Under the pieces are notes generated by a model that worked only from the letters and a program-made list of their open reading frames with translations, did not search any database and was not told where the DNA came from. Positions 28,600-37,818 of a stretch of DNA of 64,000 bases are shown piece after piece. Numbering within the stretch: position 1 is the stretch's first letter; each line of letters begins with the position of its first letter. Made by a program: the position numbers and the translations under genes. The DNA is taken from assembly GCF_000424985.1 (NCBI RefSeq), contig NZ_KE384288.1, positions 4,462-68,461 on the forward strand, given 5' to 3'. The stretch comes from Arenibacter latericius DSM 15913. GTDB taxonomy: Bacteria > Bacteroidota > Bacteroidia > Flavobacteriales > Flavobacteriaceae.

Positions 28600-28830
28600 T
28601 TAAGGTACAGGATCATACCCGCTGCCGCCCCAAGGGGTACAGCTAAATATTCTTTTTATAGCTAACCAGCCGCCCTTAAATAATCCGTGTTTCTTTAATG
28701 CTTCCAAAGTGTATTGGGAGCAGGTAGGGGAGTAGCGACAAGTTGCTGGGGTAAGTGGTGAAATAAGAATCTGGTAAGCTCGCACCAAAAACACAAAGGG
28801 AGCAATAAGTATTTTCTTAATTTGTTCCAT
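28600..28830 (-). CDS. yidD: Membrane protein insertion efficiency factor YidD
   Basis: YidD is a small amphipathic protein that assists YidC-dependent membrane insertion. The 76-residue ORF has the hallmark [18 protein letters not shown] and [13 protein letters not shown] stretches with the three conserved cysteines. It sits 27 bp downstream of cysS on the same strand, so it is probably the last gene of a folE-cysS-yidD transcript. Its last eight codons are duplicated about 600 bp further on, which makes its 3' end the apparent site of an insertion or recombination event; the coding sequence itself is intact. Confidence 0.93.
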   Translation of the reverse strand: MEQIKKILIAPFVFLVRAYQILISPLTPATCRYSPTCSQYTLEALKKHGLFKGGWLAIKRIFSCTPWGGSGYDPVP

Positions 28831-28857
28831 AGTGTTTTTGGTGTGAGTTTTCTATAT

Positions 28858-30339
28858 TTATGACAGACTAAAAGTAGTTCCTTCTTTTCCGTCTTTTAGT
28901 TGAATGCCCATTTCTGCCAATTGATCTCTAATTTTATCAGAAGTGGCAAAATCTTTATTGGCACGTGCCTCATTCCTCATTTGGATTAAAAGGCCAACTA
29001 CATCAGATAGTATATCGGAACCACTTTCTGTAGTGCTCTGGTGAGTTATGCCAAGGATGTCTACCACGAAACTGTGCATCGCATTGGTTAGGATTTCCTT
29101 ATCAGATGCAGTAATGGTTTCGCTCCCTTCTTTAATCAGGTTTATATGCTTAACAGCCTCAAATAGATTGGCTATAAGGATAGGCGTGTTAAAATCGTCA
29201 TTCATTGCATCGTAGCATTTCTGTACCCATGCAGGAACATCAAAGCTAGAGGTAGATGCTGTAGACACTTGCTTTAGGTTGCTGATGCTTTCCATTAACC
29301 TGTGGTAACCTCTTTCGGAAGCTAATAAAGCTTCATCGCTTAGGTCTAAAATACTAGTATAATGTGCTTGCATCATAAAAAAGCGAACTACCGCTGGAGC
29401 AAATGGCTTACTAAGGATGTCGTTCTCACCAGAGAATATCTCATTCGGAAGAATGTTATTTCCGGTGGACTTTGCCATTTTCCTTCCGTTTAAGGTAAGC
29501 ATATTGGCATGTAGCCAATAATTTACTGGAGACTGATTGTTCCATGCTTCCGCCTGTGCAATCTCACATTCGTGGTGTGGGAATTTTAAATCCATTCCTC
29601 CACCGTGAATATCAAAAGTTTCGCCTAGATATTTAGTGCTCATAGCAGTACACTCTAGGTGCCAGCCAGGAAAACCGTCTCCCCATGGGGATGGCCAGCG
29701 CATAATATGCTGTGGCTCTGCTTTTTTCCATAAGGCAAAATCTTGTGGACTCTTTTTTTCATCCTGCCCACTAAGCTCCCTAGTATTGGCGATCATGTCC
29801 TCTAATTTTCTCCCACTTAGCTTCCCGTAATCGTTGGTCTTGTTGAATTTAGTAACATCAAAATATACAGAGCCATTAACAACATAGGCAAGGCCTTTGT
29901 CTAAAATAGCCTTAACAATTTCTATTTGCTCAACAATATGTCCGGTTGCCGTAGGTTCTATACTAGGAGGCAGAAAATTAAACTTGTTTAAAATATTATG
30001 GAAATCTAAGGTGTAGCGTTGTACTACCTCCATAGGCTCCAATTGTTCTAATCGCGCTTTTTTAGCAATCTTGTCCTCCCCATCTTCTGCGTCGTCCTCA
30101 AGATGGCCAGCGTCAGTAATATTCCTAACATAGCGCACCTTATACCCAAGATGTTTAAAGTACCTAAAAATCATATCAAAAGACATGAAAGTACGGCAGT
30201 TTCCTAAGTGTACATTGCTGTACACGGTAGGACCGCAGACATACATGCCTATATGACCTTCATTTATAGGTTTAAAAACTTCTTTTTTCCCCGAAAGGGA
30301 ATTGTATATTTTTAATTCTTGAGTTTGGTACAACTGCAT
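28858..30339 (-). CDS. cysS: Cysteinyl-tRNA synthetase
   Basis: This class I aminoacyl-tRNA synthetase charges tRNA-Cys. The 493-residue protein has the zinc-ligand Cys in YVCGPTVY (Cys35), the HIGH motif as HLGN (44-47), the [10 protein letters not shown] and [14 protein letters not shown] zinc/active-site segments, and KMSKS as KMAKS. Length agrees with bacterial CysRS. It follows folE by 15 bp and precedes yidD, pointing to one transcript. Confidence 0.95.
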   Translation of the reverse strand: MQLYQTQELKIYNSLSGKKEVFKPINEGHIGMYVCGPTVYSNVHLGNCRTFMSFDMIFRYFKHLGYKVRYVRNITDAGHLEDDAEDGEDKIAKKARLEQLEPMEVVQRYTLDFHNILNKFNFLPPSIEPTATGHIVEQIEIVKAILDKGLAYVVNGSVYFDVTKFNKTNDYGKLSGRKLEDMIANTRELSGQDEKKSPQDFALWKKAEPQHIMRWPSPWGDGFPGWHLECTAMSTKYLGETFDIHGGGMDLKFPHHECEIAQAEAWNNQSPVNYWLHANMLTLNGRKMAKSTGNNILPNEIFSGENDILSKPFAPAVVRFFMMQAHYTSILDLSDEALLASERGYHRLMESISNLKQVSTASTSSFDVPAWVQKCYDAMNDDFNTPILIANLFEAVKHINLIKEGSETITASDKEILTNAMHSFVVDILGITHQSTTESGSDILSDVVGLLIQMRNEARANKDFATSDKIRDQLAEMGIQLKDGKEGTTFSLS

Positions 30340-30354
30340 ATTTAAACAGGAAGA

Positions 30355-31035
30355 TTAAAACTTAGTATCAATATTTATATAATTCAAAAACTCTCTTCTT
30401 ACCGCTTCCTCTTTGAATTTACCACCGTATTCTGCGGTAATGGTGCTGCTCTCGATGTCGCGAATTCCTCTAGAATTTACACATAAATGTTTGGCGTCCA
30501 TTACACAAGCAACATCCTCGGTGCCCAGGGCTCTCTGAAGTTCCCTTACTACCTGAATGTTTAAGCGCTCCTGTACCTGCGGCCTTTTTGCGTAATAATC
30601 TACAATTCGGTTCATCTTAGATAGGCCTATAACACTACCATTGGAAATGTAGGCAATATGCGCCTTTCCAACAATAGGAAGTAGGTGATGTTCACAAGTA
30701 GAATATAAGGTGATGTTCTTCTCTACCAACATTTCCCCATATTTATATTTGTTGTCGAAGGTAGAAGGGTTGGGTTTGCGTTTTGGGTGTAACCCACCAA
30801 ATATTTCGGATACAAACATTTTAGCAACCCTATTCGGGGTACCCTTTAAACTGTCGTCCTCCATATCCAAACCTAGGGTAAGCATAATATCACTTACGTT
30901 TTCCCTGATGCGAGCAATTTTTTCCTCGTCGCTAAGTGCAAAGGCATCTTTGCGTAAGGGAGTGTCTTCTGCAGCGGAAACATGATCGTCTCCAATGTCT
31001 TCAATATGCTTATCCAATGCGTTATCTATTTTCAT
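30355..31035 (-). CDS. folE: GTP cyclohydrolase I
   Basis: FolE converts GTP to 7,8-dihydroneopterin triphosphate, the first step of folate synthesis. The chosen 226-residue protein starts MKIDNALDKHIEDIGDD. The zinc-binding STCEHHLLP motif, the KMNRIVDYYAKRPQVQERL segment and CVMDAKHLCVNSRG are all present. An in-frame ATG at 31071 would add 12 residues, but the putative -7 promoter element (31059-31066) lies inside that extension, so 31035 is preferred. Together with folP at 45 kb this is part of folate biosynthesis, though not in one operon. Confidence 0.94.
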   Translation of the reverse strand: MKIDNALDKHIEDIGDDHVSAAEDTPLRKDAFALSDEEKIARIRENVSDIMLTLGLDMEDDSLKGTPNRVAKMFVSEIFGGLHPKRKPNPSTFDNKYKYGEMLVEKNITLYSTCEHHLLPIVGKAHIAYISNGSVIGLSKMNRIVDYYAKRPQVQERLNIQVVRELQRALGTEDVACVMDAKHLCVNSRGIRDIESSTITAEYGGKFKEEAVRREFLNYINIDTKF

Positions 31036-31058
31036 TAAAATATAGCTTTTTAAGGGTG

Positions 31059-31066
31059 CAAAGATA
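31059..31066 (-). promoter_or_regulatory. Putative -7 promoter element of folE-cysS-yidD
   Basis: On the minus strand this reads TATCTTTG, matching TANNTTTG, and lies 24 bp upstream of the preferred folE start. It helps reject the longer start. Confidence 0.4.
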
Positions 31067-31317
31067 TGCATAATATGGCACTTTATACCATATTTGCCTA
31101 GTAATACACTATAAATTAGTGTTAACGAATGCGGATTGTAATCTTTTGTTTTTCCAGAATATTACCTCCTAAATATTAAAATACCGCTACAGTATAGTAT
31201 AGGTAGCGGAATATTTGGAATTTTTTAATGGTTTTGTGGCCGGTCCTAGTAGAGTTTATACTTTGTTTTCAGTGCTACTCCATGTTGTAATAAATATGAA
31301 GTGTCGCCTATCTGAGA

Positions 31318-31350
31318 ATGAAAAAAGACGGGAGTTGTCCCGTCTTTATT
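31318..31350 (-). terminator. Intrinsic terminator of the porin gene
   Basis: AAAGACGGGA and TCCCGTCTTT pair around GTTG with flanking A/T tracts, 20 bp past the stop of the minus-strand FadL-type gene. The spacer 31067-31317 shows nothing else. Confidence 0.8.
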
Positions 31351-31370
31351 AAGTTGTAATAGATTGTGTT

Positions 31371-32873
31371 TTACAAGTTTAATGTGTATCCTAAACTAAC
31401 AACCGTATTTTTATGGGTAATACCTGCTGGAGTAGGAAGGCCTGTGTCATACAAGGTTTTGTTTATATCTTGCGAAGCCTGACTAAAACCGAGGTCTAAT
31501 CTGCTGCTTCCAAAACTATATCCTATCCCTGCTGAATAACCGTTAAGGTCGCCTATGGTAGTACCGCTAGCGTACGGACTCTGCTCAAATCGGTATCCTG
31601 CCCTTAAGCTAAGTGCAGCTAGGCGGTATTCGCCACCTAATCTAAAGGTTGAAACTCCTCCTAATTCATCACTTATAAAAGTGTTTTCGCTAGCAAAGCT
31701 AGGATCGGTCGTAGGTTTTAATTGTGCTTTAGACATATCTTGGTAGCTGTAATCGAAGCTAATAAGTCCTTGTGGTCCAAAAACTACTGCCAAGCTACCC
31801 GTTAATTTAGCGGGTGTTTGAATGTTGTATTTCTCAAATACGTTGATTACGTTAAAATTGATGTATGAAATGTCATTATCGGCTAAGTCCGAGTTTATTT
31901 TTTGTGAAGTCTCGTCAGTTAAACTATACCAGGTAGGGGACTGATAGCTACCTCCAACTCTAATGTGGTCATTTAATTTACCAATGGCACCAATGCTAAA
32001 AGAGAATCCGTTTCCATCGGTTCTAAGTAGATTGTCGAAATAAATATTTTTTAATTCTGAGTCCGAATCAAATCCACTCTCAGAAAGCTGAGTAAGTTTT
32101 TCATAGGAGATGTTATGGAAGTTTAAAGAGGCTCCCAAATAAAAGTTGTCTCCATATTGAGAAGCTAAATTGGCAGTGAATTTACTGTTTTGTCCAATAG
32201 TACTTTCCGAATATCTTTGGTTTACTGTGTTGTATTTGGCATTGGAGATATATGCTGTATTGTTGTCATTAGACTCATCCATAGGGTCTATTATTCCTCC
32301 AAAATACCCTAAAAAGGCTTGCTGATCTGCATACCCAAAACTAGAACCTATATCCAAATAGGCCTCTTCTAAATATTCGTCGTCCTGCAATAGTAAGTCT
32401 CCAAAGGGAATGCCATCAGCATAATTTAAAAAGTAATTGTCTATTCCTTGGTTGCTGTTTCCGGTGATATAGAGTTCATTGTCAAACTTCCTTGCTTGGT
32501 CGTAATTAAAAGCCAAGGAAATCTTTTTCCAAGCAGCATCATTATCCTTAAAAACAAAAACTCCACCTATCTGATTTAAATCAAAAGAATTTAAAGAAGC
32601 AGTGCTATTTGTTGAGAAATAAGAGGCGTCGTTATTATGGTGGTAATTAGAGCCAGTGATAGAAAATACTCCATAGTTAAATACTGCAGATCCAGCAGGA
32701 TTTACATTAAGCGAGGAAAGATCTCCCCCTAGTGCTCCAAAAGCCCCGCTCATACCTTGGTATCGCGAAGTCCCTTGAAGAGATTCCCCACTGTATCGCA
32801 ATACGTCGTTTATATTCTGGGCACTAGCAAAAGCACATGCCAAAAGTAGAATGAAAGTATAGTGTCTTCTCAT
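31371..32873 (-). CDS. OmpP1/FadL/TodX-family outer-membrane transporter
   Basis: This 500-residue exported protein has the N-terminal pattern of the FadL/TodX family after its signal peptide (MRRHYTFILLLACAFASAQ): YQGMSGAFGALGGDLSSLNVNPAG. Family members form outer-membrane beta-barrels that let hydrophobic compounds through. The remainder is strand-rich with many Gly and aromatic residues and ends in GYTLNL, a suitable barrel C-terminus. Flavobacterial copies are sometimes annotated as hemin receptors without evidence. It is directly downstream of the low-complexity lipoprotein gene (42 bp), suggesting co-transcription. Substrate is unknown. Confidence 0.85.
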   Translation of the reverse strand: MRRHYTFILLLACAFASAQNINDVLRYSGESLQGTSRYQGMSGAFGALGGDLSSLNVNPAGSAVFNYGVFSITGSNYHHNNDASYFSTNSTASLNSFDLNQIGGVFVFKDNDAAWKKISLAFNYDQARKFDNELYITGNSNQGIDNYFLNYADGIPFGDLLLQDDEYLEEAYLDIGSSFGYADQQAFLGYFGGIIDPMDESNDNNTAYISNAKYNTVNQRYSESTIGQNSKFTANLASQYGDNFYLGASLNFHNISYEKLTQLSESGFDSDSELKNIYFDNLLRTDGNGFSFSIGAIGKLNDHIRVGGSYQSPTWYSLTDETSQKINSDLADNDISYINFNVINVFEKYNIQTPAKLTGSLAVVFGPQGLISFDYSYQDMSKAQLKPTTDPSFASENTFISDELGGVSTFRLGGEYRLAALSLRAGYRFEQSPYASGTTIGDLNGYSAGIGYSFGSSRLDLGFSQASQDINKTLYDTGLPTPAGITHKNTVVSLGYTLNL

Positions 32874-32915
32874 CTTTTTAAATTTTGGATAACTTTAAAT
32901 GAATTGCAAATTGAA

Positions 32916-34124
32916 TTAGTTGCCACGGCTTCTTCCTCCAGATGATCGGTTAGAATAGCTACTGCTCCTTATGGTCCCAGAGGATGATCTAGACGGAGGA
33001 CTAGAGCTTCTTATAGTAGGACTAGAAGAACGCTGGTTGCTTCTTGAGCTTCTGATGGTGCTGCTACTAGGTCTGCTAGTGGTGCTAGATCTTCTAGTGG
33101 TAGAAGTCCGCGGTGCGGTAGCGCTTCTACTGCTTCTATAAGTACTGTTGCTAGGTGCAGTTCTTTTGCTAGTCTGACTGCTACTACGTGCGCTACTATT
33201 GTAATTAGGTGTCGCACGAGTACTTCTGCTTGTCCTATAAGATCTATTTCTATCTAGTGCATCTACTCCAACTCTAGTTCTTGTATTGTTGCTGCTTCTG
33301 TAGCGACTTGTATTGTTATTGGTAGAAGTTCCTCTATTAACGGTACTTCTACTTCTAGTACTGCTATTATTAGAATTTAAGGTAGATCTAGTTCTTAAAT
33401 TATTAGAACGAAGTGTGTTAGATCTATATGCTCCTCTTCTACTAGCATTGTAGGCATAATTTCTATTATAGTTGTAGCGGTTATATCCTAGTCTGTAGTA
33501 ATTGTTGTAGTAATAAGGTCTGTAGGCATATCCCCATCCATTATAATATCCGTAACCGCCCCATCCCCAATTGTAATAGGCGTATCCTGGGTATCCGTAA
33601 TGTCCCCATCTATAAGGGTTGTAATACCCACGGTAATATCCACTATAGAACCAAGGGCTTCCCCAACCATAACCATAATTAAATCCTGAATAACCCCAAT
33701 TGTCATAGATGTTAATAGTTACATTGGATTGGTTGTCTCCCCATGCAGCATAGCCTCTATAATCATTATTGGTGTCGTAGTTATTAATGTTAGAATTTAT
33801 TTCCATGTTATCATCCTCAACATTTCCGTAATACCCATCGATATCGGTAAATACTTCGCTGTCTAGAATTTCCCCGTATTCATTAGCTTTTTGACCGAAA
33901 TATTCCCCGTAATTGTTTTGTTTATTTTGTTGGGCCTGAGCTTGCTGTCTATTTGCTTGCTCATGATTATAGGATCTTTCCGTGGTTTGTGTACTGTTGG
34001 TGTAAATACCATCGTTATCATAGTAAGATGCCGACTGGTAAGAACCACAGGAAACCGCGAATAACCCTAAAAAGATAAGAGGGCTCGCTATGTGAATTCT
34101 TCTATGAAGTAGGGAATGTATCAT
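32916..34124 (-). CDS. Low-complexity lipoprotein (Tyr/Gly/Trp-rich then Ser/Arg-rich)
   Basis: The 402-residue protein starts with a lipoprotein signal ending FAVSC (Cys26). After a Gln/Asn-rich linker and an acidic section (about residues 85-125) comes a segment extremely rich in Tyr, Gly, Trp and Asn (about 135-225), then a long Arg/Ser/Thr tail (about 225-402) with repeats such as IRSSS. The mature N-terminal part is acidic and the tail strongly basic. No enzyme motif is present. Such sequences suggest an unstructured, cell-surface or matrix-type protein. Similar lipoproteins beside proS or FadL genes are, from memory, found in other Flavobacteriaceae. Codon-level repeats explain the spurious frames across it. 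Confidence 0.75.
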   Translation of the reverse strand: MIHSLLHRRIHIASPLIFLGLFAVSCGSYQSASYYDNDGIYTNSTQTTERSYNHEQANRQQAQAQQNKQNNYGEYFGQKANEYGEILDSEVFTDIDGYYGNVEDDNMEINSNINNYDTNNDYRGYAAWGDNQSNVTINIYDNWGYSGFNYGYGWGSPWFYSGYYRGYYNPYRWGHYGYPGYAYYNWGWGGYGYYNGWGYAYRPYYYNNYYRLGYNRYNYNRNYAYNASRRGAYRSNTLRSNNLRTRSTLNSNNSSTRSRSTVNRGTSTNNNTSRYRSSNNTRTRVGVDALDRNRSYRTSRSTRATPNYNSSARSSSQTSKRTAPSNSTYRSSRSATAPRTSTTRRSSTTSRPSSSTIRSSRSNQRSSSPTIRSSSPPSRSSSGTIRSSSYSNRSSGGRSRGN

Positions 34125-34161
34125 GGTTTAAAATTTAATTGTTCGACTTTGTAAAAATAGT

Positions 34162-34169
34162 TAGTTTTG
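34162..34169 (+). promoter_or_regulatory. Putative -7 promoter element of proS
   Basis: TAGTTTTG fits TANNTTTG and lies 53 bp upstream of the preferred proS ATG but inside the longer open frame, supporting the shorter start. Confidence 0.35.
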
Positions 34170-34222
34170 CTGAACTATTTTATATTAATACAAGTCGCAA
34201 GTTTTGTGCCAAACTTACTAGC

Positions 34223-35698
34223 ATGGGTAAAAAATTAACGAAAAGAGCAGAGGACTATTCCAAATGGTATAACGAGCTGGTGGTAAAGGCCGATTTAGCT
34301 GAGAACTCGGGAGTTAGGGGATGTATGGTTATTAAACCTTATGGCTATGCTATTTGGGAAAAAGTACAAGCCCAACTGGATAAAATGTTTAAGGAAACCG
34401 GACATGAGAATGCGTATTTCCCATTATTTATTCCAAAATCGTATTTAAGCAAAGAAGCCAGTCACGTAGAGGGCTTTGCCAAAGAATGTGCCGTTGTTAC
34501 ACATTATAGATTAAAAAATGCTGAGGATGGCAGTGGAATTATTGTGGATCCTGAAGCTAAATTAGAGGAAGAACTTATTGTAAGACCTACATCCGAAACC
34601 ATTATTTGGGATACCTATAGAAGGTGGATACAGTCCTATAGGGATTTACCTCTTTTAATTAACCAATGGGCTAACGTAGTGCGTTGGGAAATGAGAACGC
34701 GACTTTTCCTTAGAACAGCAGAGTTTTTGTGGCAAGAAGGACATACCGCACACGCAACGGAAGATGAGGCTATTGCAGAAGCAGTGCAGATGATGAATGT
34801 CTATGCGGAATTTGCAGAGGAGTTTATGGGTGTTCCGGTGATAAAGGGTACTAAAACTGAAAGCGAGCGTTTTGCGGGAGCTTTAGATACCTATTGTATA
34901 GAAGCTTTAATGCAAGATGGGAAGGCCTTGCAAGCAGGAACATCTCACTTTTTAGGGCAGAACTTTGCCAAAGCTTTTGATGTAAAATTTGCTAATAAAG
35001 AAGGGAAGCAAGAATATGTATGGGCTACCTCATGGGGAGTTTCTACCAGATTAATGGGAGCTTTGATTATGACCCATAGTGATGATAATGGATTAGTGTT
35101 GCCTCCTAAGTTGGCGCCTATACAGGTGGTTATTGTACCTATATATAAAGGGGAGGAGCAATTAGATGCTATTTCAGAAAGAGTAGCGCCATTGGTAAAG
35201 GAATTACGATCTAAAGGGATTTCCGTTAAATTTGATAACAGGGATACACATAAACCTGGATTTAAATTTAATGAATATGAGCTTAAAGGTGTTCCAGTAC
35301 GTTTAGCTATTGGGCAACGCGATATGGATAATAATACCTATGAGGTGGCTAGAAGGGATACCTTTGAAAAAGAAACTGTCGCTGCCGATAGTGTTATCGA
35401 AAAAATTGAATTTTTACTAGAAGATATACAGAAGAACATCTTTAAAAAGGCATTAGATTATAGAGAGTCTCATATTACTGAAGTAAATTCCTATGAGGAG
35501 TTTAAAGAGGTTCTAGAGAACAAGGGAGGGTTTATCTCTGCCCATTGGGATGGAACTACCGAGACAGAAGAGCTTGTAAAAGAGGAGACTAAAGCTACCA
35601 TTCGTTGCATCCCTATTGATGCCAAAGAAGAGGAAGGGGTGTGTATGGTTACAGGGAAACCATCTGCAAAAAGAGTGCTTTTTGCTAAGGCCTATTAA
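34223..35698 (+). CDS. proS: Prolyl-tRNA synthetase (short, archaeal/eukaryotic-type)
   Basis: This class II synthetase charges tRNA-Pro. From the preferred start [17 protein letters not shown] the protein has 491 residues and lacks the editing insertion of the bacterial long form, so it is the eukaryote-like type usual in Bacteroidetes. Motif 2 ([20 protein letters not shown]) and motif 3 ([16 protein letters not shown]) are intact, followed by the anticodon-binding domain and a C-terminal zinc-type domain ending in FAKAY. The frame is open 28 codons further upstream (34139), but that extension has no homolog-like sequence. Divergent from the low-complexity lipoprotein gene. Confidence 0.94.
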   Translation: MGKKLTKRAEDYSKWYNELVVKADLAENSGVRGCMVIKPYGYAIWEKVQAQLDKMFKETGHENAYFPLFIPKSYLSKEASHVEGFAKECAVVTHYRLKNAEDGSGIIVDPEAKLEEELIVRPTSETIIWDTYRRWIQSYRDLPLLINQWANVVRWEMRTRLFLRTAEFLWQEGHTAHATEDEAIAEAVQMMNVYAEFAEEFMGVPVIKGTKTESERFAGALDTYCIEALMQDGKALQAGTSHFLGQNFAKAFDVKFANKEGKQEYVWATSWGVSTRLMGALIMTHSDDNGLVLPPKLAPIQVVIVPIYKGEEQLDAISERVAPLVKELRSKGISVKFDNRDTHKPGFKFNEYELKGVPVRLAIGQRDMDNNTYEVARRDTFEKETVAADSVIEKIEFLLEDIQKNIFKKALDYRESHITEVNSYEEFKEVLENKGGFISAHWDGTTETEELVKEETKATIRCIPIDAKEEEGVCMVTGKPSAKRVLFAKAY

Positions 35699-35724
35699 TT
35701 TTTTTAAAATTTTTTACTTTAGAC

Positions 35725-35754
35725 TTGTGGTAATTAAAAATAGTTGTATTTTTG
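35725..35754 (+). promoter_or_regulatory. Promoter of the tRNA-Glu / rpsT region
   Basis: TTG at 35725-35727 and TATTTTTG at 35747-35754 are separated by 19 bp. This is an excellent Bacteroidetes promoter match, 22 bp before the first tRNA. Confidence 0.7.
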
Positions 35755-35776
35755 CATCCGCAATTAAGTAATAAAT

Positions 35777-35848
35777 GGTCCGTTCGTCTAGGGGTTAGGA
35801 CGCCAGGTTTTCATCCTGGTAGCAGGGGTTCGAATCCCCTACGGACTA
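35777..35848 (+). tRNA. tRNA-Glu (TTC), copy 1
   Basis: A 72-nt cloverleaf: acceptor GGTCCGT with ACGGACT (one G-U pair), D-arm CGTCTAGGGGTTAGGACG, anticodon stem CCAGG/CCTGG around TTTTCAT with anticodon TTC, and T-arm GGGGTTCGAATCCCC. The CCA end is not fully encoded. It is transcribed from the strong promoter just upstream. Confidence 0.95.
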
Positions 35849-35920
35849 CAGAGGTTTTTTGAAATATTAATTTTGGATTGAGACAGTGCACTAGCAAGGT
35901 CAAAAACCAAATATTAAAAT

Positions 35921-35992
35921 GGTCCGTTCGTCTAGGGGTTAGGACGCCAGGTTTTCATCCTGGTAGCAGGGGTTCGAATCCCCTACGGACTA
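35921..35992 (+). tRNA. tRNA-Glu (TTC), copy 2
   Basis: Identical over the whole 72 nt to copy 1, after a 72-bp unrelated spacer. Probably on the same primary transcript, leading into rpsT 50 bp downstream. Confidence 0.95.
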
Positions 35993-36041
35993 CATAGTAG
36001 TGATCGGGATAGGTCCCAATAAAAAATATAATTAAAAAGAA

Positions 36042-36293
36042 ATGGCAAACCATAAGTCAGCATTAAAAAGAATTAGAAGAGACGAGGCAGTACGTTTACG
36101 TAACAGGTACCAGCATAGAACAACTCGTAATGCAGTAAGGAAATTGCGTGCAGAAGAGAATAAGGAAGCTGCAGAGACTTTATTGCCAAGTGTAGTAAGT
36201 ATGATCGATAGATTGGTAAAGCGTAATATTATACATGCTAATAAAGGTGCAAACCTTAAGAGCAAGCTTTCCAAGCAGGTCGCTTCACTTTAA
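36042..36293 (+). CDS. rpsT: 30S ribosomal protein S20
   Basis: S20 binds 16S rRNA early in 30S assembly. The 83-residue, highly basic, helical protein begins MANHKSALKRIRRDEAVRLRN and ends with KGANLKSKLSKQVASL, both family hallmarks. It lies just downstream of two tRNA-Glu genes, an arrangement also seen in other Flavobacteriaceae, and has a strong terminator. Confidence 0.95.
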   Translation: MANHKSALKRIRRDEAVRLRNRYQHRTTRNAVRKLRAEENKEAAETLLPSVVSMIDRLVKRNIIHANKGANLKSKLSKQVASL

Positions 36294-36312
36294 GCGTCTA
36301 TCTTACAATATT

Positions 36313-36351
36313 AAAAACGTTCTTTCTTTTTAGAAGGAACGTTTTTTTTAT
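36313..36351 (+). terminator. Intrinsic terminator after rpsT
   Basis: AAACGTTC..TTCT pairs with AGAA..GAACGTTT and is followed by eight T residues. Confidence 0.85.
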
Positions 36352-36372
36352 GGACTATTTTGAGATTTTATA

Positions 36373-37083
36373 CTAGTAAGATCTTCTTTTAGGTGTAATC
36401 CAGAATCTTCGACTCATTTTTAAGAGACCTATTATAAAGCATATATAAAGTATACAGATTAAAAATAAATGAATTCTTCTAAGGTGGATGTACTCATTAA
36501 TTTGAAATAGATGGTTATAGAATCTAGAAATTTTAATGGGTAGATAGCCGGCATAGAAAATAAATAGTCCAATACTAATCCATTTTATCCCGCTAAACTT
36601 ATAACCGTATATTCCGCCTAAGCGTTTACGTTCTAGGAAAAGTAGTATGGTGCAATACAAGATAAGTACGCTGCCTGCCAAATAACTGTAAACCTGAGGC
36701 TCTAGTATAAAGCTCTGGAAGAAAATATTCCCAATTGATACTATCAAAAAAATAACGCTGCCATACAAAACTTGACGTTTGTATTTTGGGTTTTTTAAGT
36801 AGCTCCAATACACGAAGTAGAAGAAGCTGAAAAAAATAATATTGTAGATGTTGTATATAATTACATTTCGCTCAGTGAAAGCGGAAAATATAGAGATATC
36901 ATAAACGTCATAGTTTTTGGTAATATAGCCTAGGCTCTCTGTAAGTAAGGTGTACATTAATATTACCGGAAATAGGGTTAAAGGGGTGTTGTAGTATTTA
37001 GGGTACTTAACAAGTGCTATAAACACCGCTATTGCATAAAGGGGTCTGTATAAGTTTTCTAATATATTGTCTAAAAACTCCAT
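36373..37083 (-). CDS. Polytopic membrane protein, function unknown
   Basis: This 236-residue protein has about seven hydrophobic segments spread over its length, with short charged loops and a basic C-terminus (WITPKRRSY). Aromatic content is high (Tyr, Phe). No transporter or kinase motif is visible and the family is not recognised. It lies 42 bp downstream of a lipoprotein gene on the same strand; the two may be co-transcribed and form an envelope pair. A function cannot be proposed from the sequence. Confidence 0.65.
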   Translation of the reverse strand: MEFLDNILENLYRPLYAIAVFIALVKYPKYYNTPLTLFPVILMYTLLTESLGYITKNYDVYDISIFSAFTERNVIIYNIYNIIFFSFFYFVYWSYLKNPKYKRQVLYGSVIFLIVSIGNIFFQSFILEPQVYSYLAGSVLILYCTILLFLERKRLGGIYGYKFSGIKWISIGLFIFYAGYLPIKISRFYNHLFQINEYIHLRRIHLFLICILYICFIIGLLKMSRRFWITPKRRSY

Positions 37084-37125
37084 CTATTTAGCGTGGATAA
37101 AAGTTTTACTTTATTTTGTTTATAG

Positions 37126-37818
37126 TTAATCCCTGTAAGGTGGTGGGGTCATGTCTGCTTCGTTTAAAATTAGACTTTTGTTATTTTGGAAGATTAGCGC
37201 TTTTGTAAAGTTTGGCACAAAAGAGGCTTTAGATTTTTGATGACCTGGCCTTTTGTTAAGCTTATTGGTGGTTGAGTTCCTAGGAGATAAGTTGTCACTA
37301 AGGTACATGGGGGTGTTGTTCCCATCATTATCCTCATAGATGTAAAAGGCATAGTCTTCATTCTTTTCATTCTTTGTTGTAGGAATCAAGAAAAATGAAT
37401 TTTGTCTAGGGTGCTTAATTTTTCTGCCATCTTCAAAGGAATCGAGGTCAGGATAGTTGGAGAAATAAAAGCGTAAAGTTGAAATTTCTACATTAGCCTT
37501 TTTGGCTTCTTGTTCAATATAGCTCAAATAATTTTTTATCGTCTGGTAGTCATATGATCCAAATCGGGCTACATCAAATTTCTCTTCAGGATGCTGTTGG
37601 TTTTCATACCGCTCTATTAGACTCACCCTGCGGTCTTCATAAGCATCATACATCATCTTTGCTTGTTTAAGACTTACAATTTGTGCAGGTGCCTTTATAG
37701 GGGAAGCTTCTGGGTCTGGAGTTGGAGTTTTTTCATTTTCAGAAGTACAGGAGAGGGTGCCTAGAACTAGAGAGACTCCAATGGCAAAAATGCTTGCTGC
37801 TCTTTTTGGGTTTTTCAT
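37126..37818 (-). CDS. Uncharacterised lipoprotein (230 residues)
   Basis: The start at 37818 gives MKNPKRAASIFAIGVSLVLG ending in a lipobox LSC, so the product is a lipoprotein. The frame is open a further 24 codons upstream, but that leader (with MLCPSSHHY) is not signal-like. After a Pro/Glu-rich linker (TPTPDPEASP) comes a globular polar domain with YDAYEDRRVSLIERYEN and FYFSNYPDLDSFEDG stretches. No family is recognised. The upstream minus-strand gene rho is over 500 bp away, so it has its own promoter. Probably co-transcribed with the downstream membrane protein gene. Confidence 0.7.
   Translation of the reverse strand: MKNPKRAASIFAIGVSLVLGTLSCTSENEKTPTPDPEASPIKAPAQIVSLKQAKMMYDAYEDRRVSLIERYENQQHPEEKFDVARFGSYDYQTIKNYLSYIEQEAKKANVEISTLRFYFSNYPDLDSFEDGRKIKHPRQNSFFLIPTTKNEKNEDYAFYIYEDNDGNNTPMYLSDNLSPRNSTTNKLNKRPGHQKSKASFVPNFTKALIFQNNKSLILNEADMTPPPYRD

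Noticed and set aside
33011-34048. Several minus-strand frames of 60-70 codons inside the low-complexity lipoprotein gene
   Set aside because: They are alternative frames of the repetitive Ser/Arg and Tyr/Gly codons.
34139-34222. 28-codon N-terminal extension of proS
   Set aside because: A -7 promoter element lies inside it and the residues do not resemble the ProRS N-terminus.
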